From Auriscalpium vulgare (taxonomy: Eukaryota; Basidiomycota; Agaricomycetes; Russulales; Auriscalpiaceae): 64,000 nt of DNA. The position numbers were made by a program, and so were the translations under genes. The DNA lies in contig JAHBBC010000002.1 in assembly GCA_019915015.1 (NCBI GenBank), positions 3,038,001-3,102,000 of the forward strand, written 5' to 3'. Below, piece after piece: positions 28,942 to 39,621 of the stretch (position 1 is the first letter of the stretch; every line of letters begins with the position of its first letter). The notes beneath the pieces were generated by a model. The model saw only the letters and a program-made list of their open reading frames with translations. It did no database searches and had not been told where the DNA came from.

Positions 28942-31857
28942 ATGTTCGTCATTCTTTTACTCGCATTCTGCGCTCGCGTCGCTTTCGCATCCTCGGTCTC
29001 GGTCTCGTTCCCCCTCAACGACCAATTCCCGCTAATTGCGCGCATCAACTCCTCGTACTCCTGGTCTTTCTCTCAGACTACGTTCGCCTCGTCGAAGAAC
29101 GCCACCCTCACTTATGCTGCCGCCGCGCTACCTGCGTGGCTCTCGTTCGACTCCTCGACCCGGACGCTGCACGGCACGCCCTCGCCCCAGGACGAAGGGA
29201 CGCCCCACATCAAAATCACGGCAACAGACACAACCTCCTCGGACTCGGCGTCGTCCTGGCTCGATCTGTGCGTCACCCCGTATCCCGCGCCTACGCTGCA
29301 GAAGTCGGTCTCGGCTCAGTTCACGTCGGACAACCCTTCGCTCTCCTCCGTCTTCCTTCTGTCGCCCAACTCGGCTCTGAAGGCGGATTCTCCGACGCTG
29401 CGCATTCCCTCCGGGTGGTCATTCAGTATCGGCTTCGATTGGGCGACCTTCTCTGGGCCTGACGACCGGTACTACTCCGTTTTGCAGGCCGACGGCTCCC
29501 CGCTCCCGCCGTGGATGCGCTTCGATCGAAATGAAATCACCCTCGACGGCGTCACTCCGCACCTCGAGGCTCTGCCGACACCGCATACTCTCTCGCTCGC
29601 TCTCCACGCGTCCGACCAGGAAGGCTACTCCGGCGCCTCAGCTCCGTTCACTGTGGTCGTCGCCCCGCACGAGCTCTCCCTCGCCAACGACACTCTTCCC
29701 ACGATCAACATCACGGACTCCAGCAGCTTCGATGTCGCTCTGAACTCGCCCATCGACTTCTCTGGTGTTCTGGTGGACAACACACCGCTCGACCTCGTCA
29801 ACCTGTCATCTCTGGCGATCGACAACACGGAGTATTCGAGCTGGCTGCACTACGACCAGGCTAGCAGGCGACTGACTGGCCAGCCACCGAAGGACCTGGA
29901 CAAGCAGAAGGGCGCGATACTGCCGATCACTCTAACGACCTCATTCAACCAGACTCTCCACACGAGCATGCACCTCGCGGTTGTCCCGTCGTTCTTCACG
30001 CAGCCGACTTTCGATCCGATCCTGGTGTCGCCGGGCCAGGACGTGCATTTCGCACTGACGCCGTACTTCTCAAACGCGACTGCTAACGATGTCAACCTGA
30101 CGGCCTCGTTCGATCCGAAGGAGGCGGCCAACTACCTGCTGTTCGACCCCGTATCTGCGACAATGACCGGCACCATCCCTTCGAGCATCCCAACGTCGGC
30201 CGGCGGCGCAAACTACACGCACATCACGATCGCATTCACCGCCTACTCGCGTATCACGCACTCCACCTCGCACGCCAGCCTCCCCATCTCGCTTACGCCA
30301 TCCGACTTCAAGCACTCGCAGCCTGTCGATTCGGGGTCCGGAGGCCATCTCTCCGCCGCCGCGCGGAAACGGCTCGCGCTAGGGCTGGGCATCGCATTCG
30401 GCGTCGTGGGAGGATTCCTTGCGCTCATGCTCCTGTTCGCATTCATTCGGCGCTGCGCCCGTGTGGACGATAGCGCACTCGGCGACGAGGAAGCTGTGCG
30501 TAAATTCTCGGAGAAGGAGCGGCGTTGGTACGGCATTGGCAACGTCGCTACCCCCGCTGCTGTGCATTCGGAGAAGGGGTATGGCTGGGCGGATGGGAGA
30601 CAAGGGAGCATCGAGGACAGCGATGAGCTGTACTTCGTCCCGGGCGTTCCTGGGCTGTCTGCCGAGGCTCCCCCGCCCCAGGATCGCTACGGGGTGCTGG
30701 GTCTCGGGCTTCAGCGCGTGCTCACGCGGACCGCGTCCAACCCAGGCTCGCCTTCCCAGGTCAGCAAGGCCGAGTTCATTGGCCGCCTCCGCGCCACGGT
30801 TCGCAACGTCAGCAATCGCTACCGCCGCACCTCCCGAAGGGCGACCGCACCCCTTCCCCTCATCGGTGGGAAAGTGACGACGCCCGGACTTGCCCCGCCC
30901 GCCGGCGTCGCGCAGGAGTTCTCAGGTCCCACGTCCAGCGTGCGCGGGTCGCCCTCCTCTTCGACAGCCTCGCGCTCCATCCCCCACCGCCGCGCCGACT
31001 TTGCACCCCCGCGCTCGCCACGGGGTCCGCGGGCGCCGCCGGCCGCGCATGTGCGGACCCCGACGCACGGTGCGCGGGCGTCGGTCGACTCCGCGATGTC
31101 GGTCGTGTCACTCGCGTCGGACGAGTCGACGCGCACGCATGCGGCGGAGGCGGTGGTGCACAAGGCGGCGCGTGCGACGAGCGTGCGCAGCGTGGGCGGG
31201 CTGTCTGCCCACTCGCTGCAACAAGGCGACGATGTGCGGCCGCGGTTGGTGCCGTTCACGAGCGGCGGGCGGGTGCCGGTGCCGCAGCTGCCCGGCCTCC
31301 CCGCCGAAGGGCCAGCCGCGGTGCCCGCGTCGAAGGGGCATGCCAAGCCGCGCGCGCTCAGCCAGAGTGCGAGTCTCGTGCGCGCGTCTCTGGACGGGGA
31401 GCTGCGCGACGGGATGCGCTACGTCCGAGCGCTGGGCGAGGACAAGGAGCAGGCTCCTGTTTCCTCGCTGAGTGCGCGCTCGCCATCGGGCTCGTTCTCG
31501 TCGCTCGAGTCGTCGCACCGCGCGCGCTCGAGCATGGGCAGCGGCGCGGGCGGCCCGAAGGACGTGCTGCGCATCCTCGTGCGCGTCGGCGAGCGTTTCC
31601 GCTTCCGGCTGCATGTCAAGGGCAGCGCGAGCGCGGGCGCGCTGTCCGCGCGGCGGCTGTCAGGGACGGCGCTGCCCGCGTGGATGTTCGCTGATCTCGA
31701 CGTGAAGTCGGGGGTGGGCGAGCACCGGCACAAGGACACGGTGAAGTTCTGGGGGACGCCAAAGGCGGAGGATGTGGGCGAGGTGTGTGTTGGTGTGTAT
31801 GGGACCGAGGGGGAGTGTGTCGGGCGTGCAGTGGTGGAGGTGATTGCGCGCGGCTAG
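28942..31857 (+). CDS. Axl2-like plasma membrane protein with cadherin-type domains
   Basis: Single exon, 971 codons. Residues 1-16 (MFVILLLAFCARVAFA) form a signal peptide. The extracellular part has repeated cadherin-like (CADG/dystroglycan-type) modules with the recurring pattern of LPAWLSFD, LPPWMRFD and WLHYD followed by L-x-G-T/Q-P. It has many N-glycosylation sequons. A transmembrane helix at about 478-502 (LALGLGIAFGVVGGFLALMLLFAF) is followed by RRC. The intracellular part is long, Ser/Pro/Arg-rich and probably disordered, ending in another beta-rich block (VRVGERFRFRLHVKG...LPAWMFADLD...FWGTP) that repeats the same fold signature. Yeast Axl2/Bud10 marks axial bud sites and recruits septins; a role in polarity or septation is inferred by family. 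Confidence 0.85.
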   Translation: MFVILLLAFCARVAFASSVSVSFPLNDQFPLIARINSSYSWSFSQTTFASSKNATLTYAAAALPAWLSFDSSTRTLHGTPSPQDEGTPHIKITATDTTSSDSASSWLDLCVTPYPAPTLQKSVSAQFTSDNPSLSSVFLLSPNSALKADSPTLRIPSGWSFSIGFDWATFSGPDDRYYSVLQADGSPLPPWMRFDRNEITLDGVTPHLEALPTPHTLSLALHASDQEGYSGASAPFTVVVAPHELSLANDTLPTINITDSSSFDVALNSPIDFSGVLVDNTPLDLVNLSSLAIDNTEYSSWLHYDQASRRLTGQPPKDLDKQKGAILPITLTTSFNQTLHTSMHLAVVPSFFTQPTFDPILVSPGQDVHFALTPYFSNATANDVNLTASFDPKEAANYLLFDPVSATMTGTIPSSIPTSAGGANYTHITIAFTAYSRITHSTSHASLPISLTPSDFKHSQPVDSGSGGHLSAAARKRLALGLGIAFGVVGGFLALMLLFAFIRRCARVDDSALGDEEAVRKFSEKERRWYGIGNVATPAAVHSEKGYGWADGRQGSIEDSDELYFVPGVPGLSAEAPPPQDRYGVLGLGLQRVLTRTASNPGSPSQVSKAEFIGRLRATVRNVSNRYRRTSRRATAPLPLIGGKVTTPGLAPPAGVAQEFSGPTSSVRGSPSSSTASRSIPHRRADFAPPRSPRGPRAPPAAHVRTPTHGARASVDSAMSVVSLASDESTRTHAAEAVVHKAARATSVRSVGGLSAHSLQQGDDVRPRLVPFTSGGRVPVPQLPGLPAEGPAAVPASKGHAKPRALSQSASLVRASLDGELRDGMRYVRALGEDKEQAPVSSLSARSPSGSFSSLESSHRARSSMGSGAGGPKDVLRILVRVGERFRFRLHVKGSASAGALSARRLSGTALPAWMFADLDVKSGVGEHRHKDTVKFWGTPKAEDVGEVCVGVYGTEGECVGRAVVEVIARG

Positions 31858-32268
31858 CCCGCGAATTGTGCTGAGATCGTTTATGTCTTGCACACAAACT
31901 AATTTTCTGTATATCTGACTGTAGTATCCATCCCCAAACGCGTCCGTCATTTCTCTGAGCTGTTCGAGGCAAGGTCGAGGCGCCATCGGCTGGTCGGCCG
32001 ATGACACCGTGTGCCATGTGCAGCACGGGCCCGAAGAGAGCAGGATGAGTCGGTGCGCGAGGGGGCGATGCACGACGGCGCGAAAGGGAAATGGCTACAG
32101 AGTTCATTGAGACATATATCACACAAGAAAGAGAATGCGGTGGTGCGGTATGGGTGCGCGTAGGTAGTATCAGAGACGTGCCCGGTCCTAGGAGCGCTCG
32201 GTTCCCCTCCGTCCCAGTCCGGTTCCCTCCAACTACTCCTCCGCCCCCGTCCTATGCGCAGGATCCAA
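31858..32268. other. Convergent 3' intergenic region
   Basis: About 410 bp between the tails of the Axl2-like gene and the dynein light chain gene. It holds their 3' untranslated regions; nothing else was recognised. Confidence 0.5.
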
Positions 32269-32677
32269 TTATGACTTCCAGATGAGGATCGCGAGTGAGC
32301 CGATGTAGAAGTAGATGAAGTGCTTGGTTTCTGCTCGCCACAAAACCGCGACACCCGTTCGTCAGCGCCCGCGCTTAGGGGCCAAGGGGGCACGACGCAC
32401 CGTGGGTGACATAGCTGCCAAAGTTCTTGCCGACAACGACGTGCCAGACAGGCCCGTGCCGTCTGTCGAACTCCTTCTTGATCTGCGCAGCAATATCCTT
32501 CTCGATGTTGTACTTCTCGAGCGCGGCGGACGCGATGTCGACGCTCTCCTGCTGCATGTCCTCGCTCATGTCAACGTTCTTGATGATGGCCTTGGGCCCA
32601 GAGCCGACGAGGCCGTCCTTGGAGCCGATCCCCGTGTCGGTCGAGGACGAGGTGGGCGCGTCGAGTTTTTCGGACAT
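32269..32677 (-). CDS. DYN2: Dynein light chain, LC8 type
   Basis: Two exons, 32677-32401 and 32330-32269, joined in phase 1 across a 70-nt intron (GTGCGT...GAGCAG), give 112 residues. The LC8 fold is clear: [58 protein letters not shown] and the terminal [16 protein letters not shown]. The family is usually ~89-95 residues; the extra N-terminal ~20 (Ser/Thr-rich [12 protein letters not shown]) are unconserved. LC8 dimers bind short linear motifs in dynein intermediate chain and many other partners. No further intron is needed. Confidence 0.95.
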
Positions 32678-35600
32678 GGCGTGGGTGGTCGTGGGTGTAG
32701 TGATGGTTGAGCTGCGTTGAGGACTGGGTGCACGGTGAGCTGCGCGTGTCTTATGTAGAGCGCAAACGAACCTTGGGTGTGTGGACGTTGGGAGGAGGAT
32801 GCGTTGGGAGCGAGGCTGAGGCGTGTGGGTGTTGACCGCATGGACCACGTGGGCGCCGCCCGTAGCCGCCGCCGAGCGCACAGCTGGCCGCAGCCCACAT
32901 GCACCTCCCTGCCATCGTCCGTGGATCCCCCGCACCAGAGCCAGGCCTATCGCGAACGCGCACAGCGCACACACACCGTTCTCCCGCTCAGCACATGCCC
33001 GCGAAGCACACAGAGCACATGCCGTCGACGTTCTATTTCCATGCCAATTTGTCGCCCACCAACTTTACTCTATTGGTCCCCAGCGCGTTCTCGGCAAGGT
33101 AAGCAAACATCGCGGAATCGAGGGGAGTCGCGGCGACATACAGTGGCATCGCAACCCACACCGTCGCCTCGAACGGACGCTTCGCATGCGCCCCGCCGCA
33201 TGGCAGCATCTTCTGCCCTGTTTCCCCGTGGGCTTACGCTCCTGCTGCGCCGCGCCGAATCATGGATGGCGCCATGAATCGGCTTCTGGGTCTTTCACCC
33301 GTCGAGGTGGGGCCGCATGGATCAATGCGCTTGTAGCGGGCGCAAGTCGCTGTGAGCTCATGCAAGTCTGACCGTGAGTTGTATCCGGGTTCAGCGCTGT
33401 TACTGACATACTACAGCAGCATCCACCGCGGCCTCTTCGATCACCGGCATCCGTCAGACTGGTCAAGCCTGTCGTTATCAATGTTGCGACTCCACCTCAG
33501 CCACGGCGAAGGCGTGGCTGCCTTTATCAGCGACACCCGTCTCCATCACCCTGCAAAATCCCTTCAGATCGTCCTCGCCGCAACTTGCCCACGTCATGCT
33601 GCAGCCACGTTTCCACGGCGCTTCGGTTATCGGGCAGGACAGCAGTTCTGCGCGCGATGGACCAGTGCGGGCTATAGGCGGCACATGTTGCGGATCAGGA
33701 CGATAGCTTCGGTGGACCGTGAACACGTCGGCTGGACTACGGTGCGCCGCTCAGCGGGGCCTTTCTTCGGTGTGGGCGATCTGTCGGACGCCCTTGCTTA
33801 CGCCACACTGAAGAGCCGCCTTGTCGTTGGCCGTACCGACACCAGCGTCGCCCTCACGACGTGGGGACTCTCCGAGTGTCACATCCCTTCTCCTCTTGTA
33901 ATGGGGGTCGCAACAACATGCCCGCAGATGGACGTAGCGCGTGCCGATCGGTGCAATGTTACATTCACGGCGCTTGTTTCCGTTCTCATTCTGCTCGATC
34001 ACCACCACATCCATTCACCATCGTCCAATATCACAACCCGGTCATCAAACCGAAGTTCATTCACGGGCAATGGACTCGAATGCTGCATCCCTTTCCTTTC
34101 GCACCGGAGCTTGATACGGACCCACGCAACGTCCACGTGCTGTCGGCTTCCTCTCGCAGATAATTTCCAAACCTGCTGCCCGTCCCCCGCAGCGCCCCGG
34201 GCGATAGAGTCCTTACCCGAGGAATTCCTCACGGCTTGAAGAAAACAGGTCGTTCGTCAGGCAACGAGGAACCAGGGACGCGTCTTCTTTCTCAACAAGG
34301 AACCCACGGAACCCCTACCTCGGATGCACCCTCGACTCGCTAGCGGATTCCATCTCGGCCAAAGTGCTTGTCGCCCCTCCGGATCCTCGCCATCCCACGT
34401 GTTATTCATTGATCTCTTCGAATGAACGTTCCTGTCGAGTCGGTCATGAAAGACAAGCCGAGCGCCAAGGACCTCGCTCCCAGCATCTTGAATGCTGTCC
34501 CCAATCGCCTGTCCCTTTCATTTCGACAACGGCTCCACGCCGAGCTATCCCACCTCCACCCAATCCCATTCTTCGATGCTGTTCTTAGCGTCAATTATGT
34601 CGCGCCATCTGGCCCACTCCGCTTTCCATTGGTCGTTATCGCGTTCTCGCATCTCGGTGCGCCTGGAATGCAGTTCCACGCCATTATTGTGTGGCTTGAC
34701 ACACGCCTCGATTGAACGCTGTGTGTGGACAATGGTGGACCCTGTCGTTCGTTACCTCCGACGTCAAACTTCGCGAGAAATGTATCCCTCGACCGACCGC
34801 TCCGACGGCTTTGTTCTCGGCGACGGTGGACCGGAGATTATGCGCTCTTGAGTCTTCCCAGCATAACCAGTATCCGCTCGGTCGGCAGTAATGACCTATC
34901 ACGCGATACTTGAATCCATCTTCTCGCAGGCGCTCGAGGACGTCCTGTCCCTGCGTTGTCAATATGGGTCTACTGTCCTCATCAGCAGGCCTCGATTCCG
35001 TTGCATCTAGATCGTGAAATTTCAACGGACGTCCCGCCGCTAACAATGACCACACAATTTCTCGAACGGCTCATGAAACAACCGTCGCACAGCCTCTTCC
35101 CTGCATTTAGCCGTTTGGTCGTTTGGCTCCGTCCCTGCTGCCCGTGTGGGAATATTGCTTTCATTTCCGTTTGGCGCCGAAAATTTACACGGTGGTACGC
35201 GTTACAAGTTGGACATGGGCGTAGCCTACTCCCTGCGTGCATGATCCGTCACGCGCCTGGCAGCCTCTCGATCCACATAGGCTTGGTCTTGCCTCCCTTC
35301 AAACGTCGCTCGATCTTCGCTGACAAGCTCCGCTGCCATCGCATTCCCTCAGTCCACGAGCCTTTGTAATTCCCGCCGAAATTGCAAATTTCCAACGCTC
35401 GTGGGCTATCCGCTCCTCGCCGCCAAGAAATCGCTTCCTATCGCCAGACAATCCTCTCCCTCGGCGAACAATGCAAGGCGTGCACGTTTCCAGGACGGCG
35501 AATTATTGCCGTACACACCGCAGGTACGATGCCCAGCGTTGGCGTCTGTCTCGAATGATGGCGCAGAGATCAGCCTCGTGCGTACTACGCGCTTTTGGTG

Positions 35601-38600
35601 AGGCGTCAGGACGTTTTCGACATCGAAGGCACGAGCTAACACTCATGCGCCTAGGCGATCGATCTGACCGGTGGCGTACCGATGGCGGCCTTTTGCCGTC
35701 GCTGACGGAGCCGTTGCGCAGGCGGAAGATCGCAGCACGTTTTCTGGTGTTCTGCTTCTGCGATCGGAGTGTTCGTCGCCGGTCGGTAGGTCTGTCCAAA
35801 GCACTACGACTTCCATACCCGCCTATTCATTCTATTCACGAGGGCACAACACGGACCGCGCTTCTACAGCATACCTGCGCGTTGTCAAGGTCGCTCGTCC
35901 GAGGGCCTTCGCGTGCCGATCCCGCGCATTGAATTGGGACAGCCTTCCCGTTGGACGCAGGAAACATGCTATCGCCACACCCTCCCGGCCACCATGTCCC
36001 GGTGGTTATTCAGTTGACAAGGATTGTCGGCTCCGCCGACCCCACTTGCTTCCCCCGTCATTCCCATCCGAGTCGGGTCCCCGAGATCACCCTGTGAACG
36101 ACTGCGGGATGGCCAGTAACCGCATCCAACGCCTGCTTCTTACACCGACACAATCACTCCACGAGACGTCTCCGCCCGTTATTTCTGTCCTTCGGGATCC
36201 CCATTGGCAACGTCGCCCGCGCTCACGATCCCCTTTCCTCTGTCGCCTTCAGGGCCACGGCGCCTCCCACCGAAGCGGATTCCTGTTGCCCATGGGCTCA
36301 AGCCATATCTCCCCTCTCCGTATGTGCGCCGCGCATCCGTCAGATCCGCAGCGCCTCAGCTAGGATCCCACCAACGGCGCCCTATGTCTGTGTACGCCGA
36401 GAAACACGTGTATCGCGCGCGAACTGCATCCAGCGGGGGCTGCCGCGCATCCGGCGCCGCCCGCGTGTTCGTGAAACTGCGCGCGGCACCGCGAATCCCG
36501 TGCGCAGTGCGAATCCCCCTCGCGCGTGAGTGGCCAGCGGACTCCCAGCGCGCGCGCATCGAGCGGTGGCCCGTGCGATTCCGTCGGTTCGCGTCGACGC
36601 CACGCGTCATCCTGCACGATCATCACTGCGACACTAGTGTCTAGTGGCGATCTCGGCGCAGCAAGCCGGCCAATCCGCTGCCCGCTCGTGCGCGCCACTA
36701 TCTTCACCGCCACGGCAATGGCTCCGCGGACCCCGCAGCCTGGCCACACGCTGCCCGCGTTTCCGTTCCACGCGCCGCGCCGCGCTGACACCGCGCAGCC
36801 CTGCGGCTTTCCGCGCCCGCGCGCTGATTGGCGTGCGATAGCAGCTGCGGCGGCTGCCTCGATGGCGATAGCCCGCAAGATCCGTTGATGCCGCGCAGGG
36901 CCTGATTCTGGACGCTCGGAGTCACCAGCCCGCAGCGCGTCGGCAACGCGCGGCGGGCTGCGGCCTGCGGGGCTTATGTCCTGTCTCCCTATGGATTTGG
37001 ATTTGGGTTTGCCTTTGTCTGTGCGTTCGTCCGTCCGGTGGCCGGCCAAGGCGACTCGCGCGAGGCGCGCCCGCTTTGTCGAGGCGTGGTGGCCGATCCA
37101 GCACGTCGACGGCCCCGCGACGCCGTGCGGGTCCGGGACGCGGTCAGAAGGCTGGTTGACAGCATCCGACCTCAGACAACCTGTCAGCCGTCGACAGCGG
37201 TGCGGTGCGGAAGGGCGGGCGCCTCGTCTCGGGGCCTGGCGCCCCTGCCGGGCCAAAGGCCAACGTAACGGCTGCAACGCCTGGTCTGCGCCCCTGTCGA
37301 CGGTGCCAGCTTTCTCGGCTCCCCGCGCTGCGCTGCCGTACGCGCGAGGGGGGTGCATAACTCCTTGCTGATGGGCCGACAGACAGGGATGCACGCAACG
37401 CAACATATCGAGCGCCATGCAGGCCGTCGATTTTGCTGCCGCTGGCGACCGGTATTAGCGGCCCAGAGGCGCTATCTCCGGTGCTCGCTCGGACGTGCAT
37501 AATAGGCGCGGACGACGACTTGAGGCGCGGTGGGGTGCTTCACGAAGAGAGGCCCGAGGGGTTGATGATCCGTTGGCTTGCTCGGTCGCAGGGCTGTCAG
37601 CTGTCTCGAGGGGCCTGGCCGGGGAGGCGTGGGGTAGGTACGAGACTTACGGCGTGCGAGGAGGTACGGTCGTACGCATTTGATAACATGGCTGCATCTC
37701 TGAAACGAGTGATCGACATTTCGCAGCGAAGGCTCGTGAGGGTTCTCGTATAAGTACGTACTTCAGTTAGCACGGATGATTTATTGAACCCGTGCGACTG
37801 CACAATTGATCTCGCAATTTGGCTCGCTTGCTTCCGGGATAGAAAATTGCGTCCGAGATCGGTCCAGAGATGCGAGAATGGACACATTAATATTCGCGGT
37901 ACGGTACGTATGGTAGACTTGACGCCACGCCGCGCGAGAAGAAGAAGATACGGCTATGCTGCGAAGAAAAATAAGTTGCCGAGCCATCTGCGCGCTGTCT
38001 GTCGCCGGACATCTGCGCAGAGCATACGTACCGGCCATCGACGGTGTGAAGTCGCTGAATTTTTTGCAGCACGCCACGTCTCGAAGGAAGGGAGGGAAGA
38101 AGAACCTGTGCTGCGGAAAAATTCCTTTTGCATATTGCCTGTCGCCGGCTCGCACGCAGACCTAGTATCTTCTCTGTCCTCTGTCAAAGCAGTCGCGTGA
38201 ATCTCGCAAGAAACACGCACCGTTCGACGGAGGCCGATGTTCAGTGCAGCGTCGCAGAGCCCGGACGAGGCCGCCTAATATAGCCCTGTGGACTTGCTGA
38301 AGCAGCACCCTGACCCAGACGCGAAGACCAGAACGCACATGCGCAGCACAGCGTGTGTGCACTTCGGTGATACCATGCTCGCGCGCGCTGCGGTTGCGCT
38401 GGCAATGCCCTCGGCGGGAGGCGCGGCATCTGCATCTGCATCAATGGACGGACGAAGGTGGACCTGCCGGGCCCGGCACCACCCAGTGGACGATGGAGGG
38501 AATCCAACCCTCGGCAATCTCCCGCGCCAACCTCGGTCAACGGCCCCTTGCGACGAGGCCCACCAATGATGAGGCTGTGGGAGTGTGTGCGCCGGCGCGG

Positions 38601-39621
38601 GGGTGTGGGGACGGCGGACGTTACGGCGTCTGCGTGCGCGCGGTGCCTGTGGGGCGGGCGGTCCGGCGGGGAGGGGGGAGCGCGTCACGCCCCGGCGCGG
38701 GGGGCAGAACTCTAAGGCAGAAACTCTATCGCGGTGGGTGATCCATGGCGCGCAGAGGTCGCGATAGGCAGGTGTCGAGGAGTGTGAACGTATGCGCCGG
38801 AAGTCGAACGCGCGGGCGGGACGGCTCGGACATTACGGCGAGGGGGTGGGCGCGACGGCGTGGGTGTGGGGGCCACGCGGAAGAAGCGAGGCGTCGCGCG
38901 CGCGGGGTGACTGCGAGGATGGTGGATGGAGGGGTCCGAGGATGACGTGCGGACGAACGTGGCGGCGAGCGACCCTGGTCGATGCGCGTGATACTGTCAG
39001 AGGCGAATGGCACGCACGCGGGGCGTACATAGAGCGGGGGAGATGAAATGAACGTCTGAGCAGGGCATGCAACGGCTAATTTATGTCAGGGCATGATCCG
39101 CGGGCGCAGGACGCGTCCACCGAGCTGCAGCGGACGGACTTTAGCTGGCGACGCAGCATCGTGATAAACGCGCGGCTATCGCATCGCATCCATCTTATCC
39201 GCATCGCCCTGGTAACTTGGACGGGGGACGGAGGGGAACGGCCGTTGGGAGATCGGAGGCGGGTGGACGGCGATGGCGAGGGGGACGCGGCGGCGGGCGG
39301 GCGGTGTCGCGGGCGCGTGCGTGGATGGCGGGCGGCGTTGTGTGATGGCGGGGGCGGGGGCGGGGAACAAGGTGAGGCGGCGGGGGTCGTCCGTCGGCGC
39401 TTGCGCAGTGCCTGGCTCCCAGCGTCGCGGCGCGCGGCTTGCTGGCCGTGCTTACCTCCAACGCTCATATCAATGCCTTAAGTACCCCGCCTGCGCCTGC
39501 CCTCGACTCCCCCGCACCCGCCACGCCGCACACAGACTGCGAGCATTCCTCGCCCATTCCTCGGCCGCCCGCCCACCCCTTAAAGCCGCCCGCGCGCACA
39601 CACACGCGCGCATGCCCGTCC
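32678..39621. other. About 7 kb without a recognisable gene
   Basis: Open frames of up to ~350 codons occur on both strands (for example 33352-34239 plus and 36360-37418 minus). Their translations are rich in Arg, Cys, His and Ser without domain signatures, and no consistent chain of splice sites links them. No transposon ends or tandem repeats were seen. The right half is very GC-rich and lies upstream of the transcription-factor gene, so a long regulatory region or noncoding RNA is possible. Confidence 0.4.

Noticed and set aside
33352..34239. 295-codon plus-strand frame as a gene
   Set aside because: Composition is dominated by Ser, His, Cys and Arg with no domain signature, and competing frames overlap it.
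36360..37418. 352-codon minus-strand frame as a gene
   Set aside because: GC-rich sequence produces long frames on all strands here. The translation is Arg/Ala/Pro-rich with no recognisable motif or splice links.
38470..38560. Possible tRNA gene (GAGGGTTGGATTCCCTC resembles a T-arm)
   Set aside because: No acceptor stem, D-arm or anticodon arm can be formed at the right distances on either strand.
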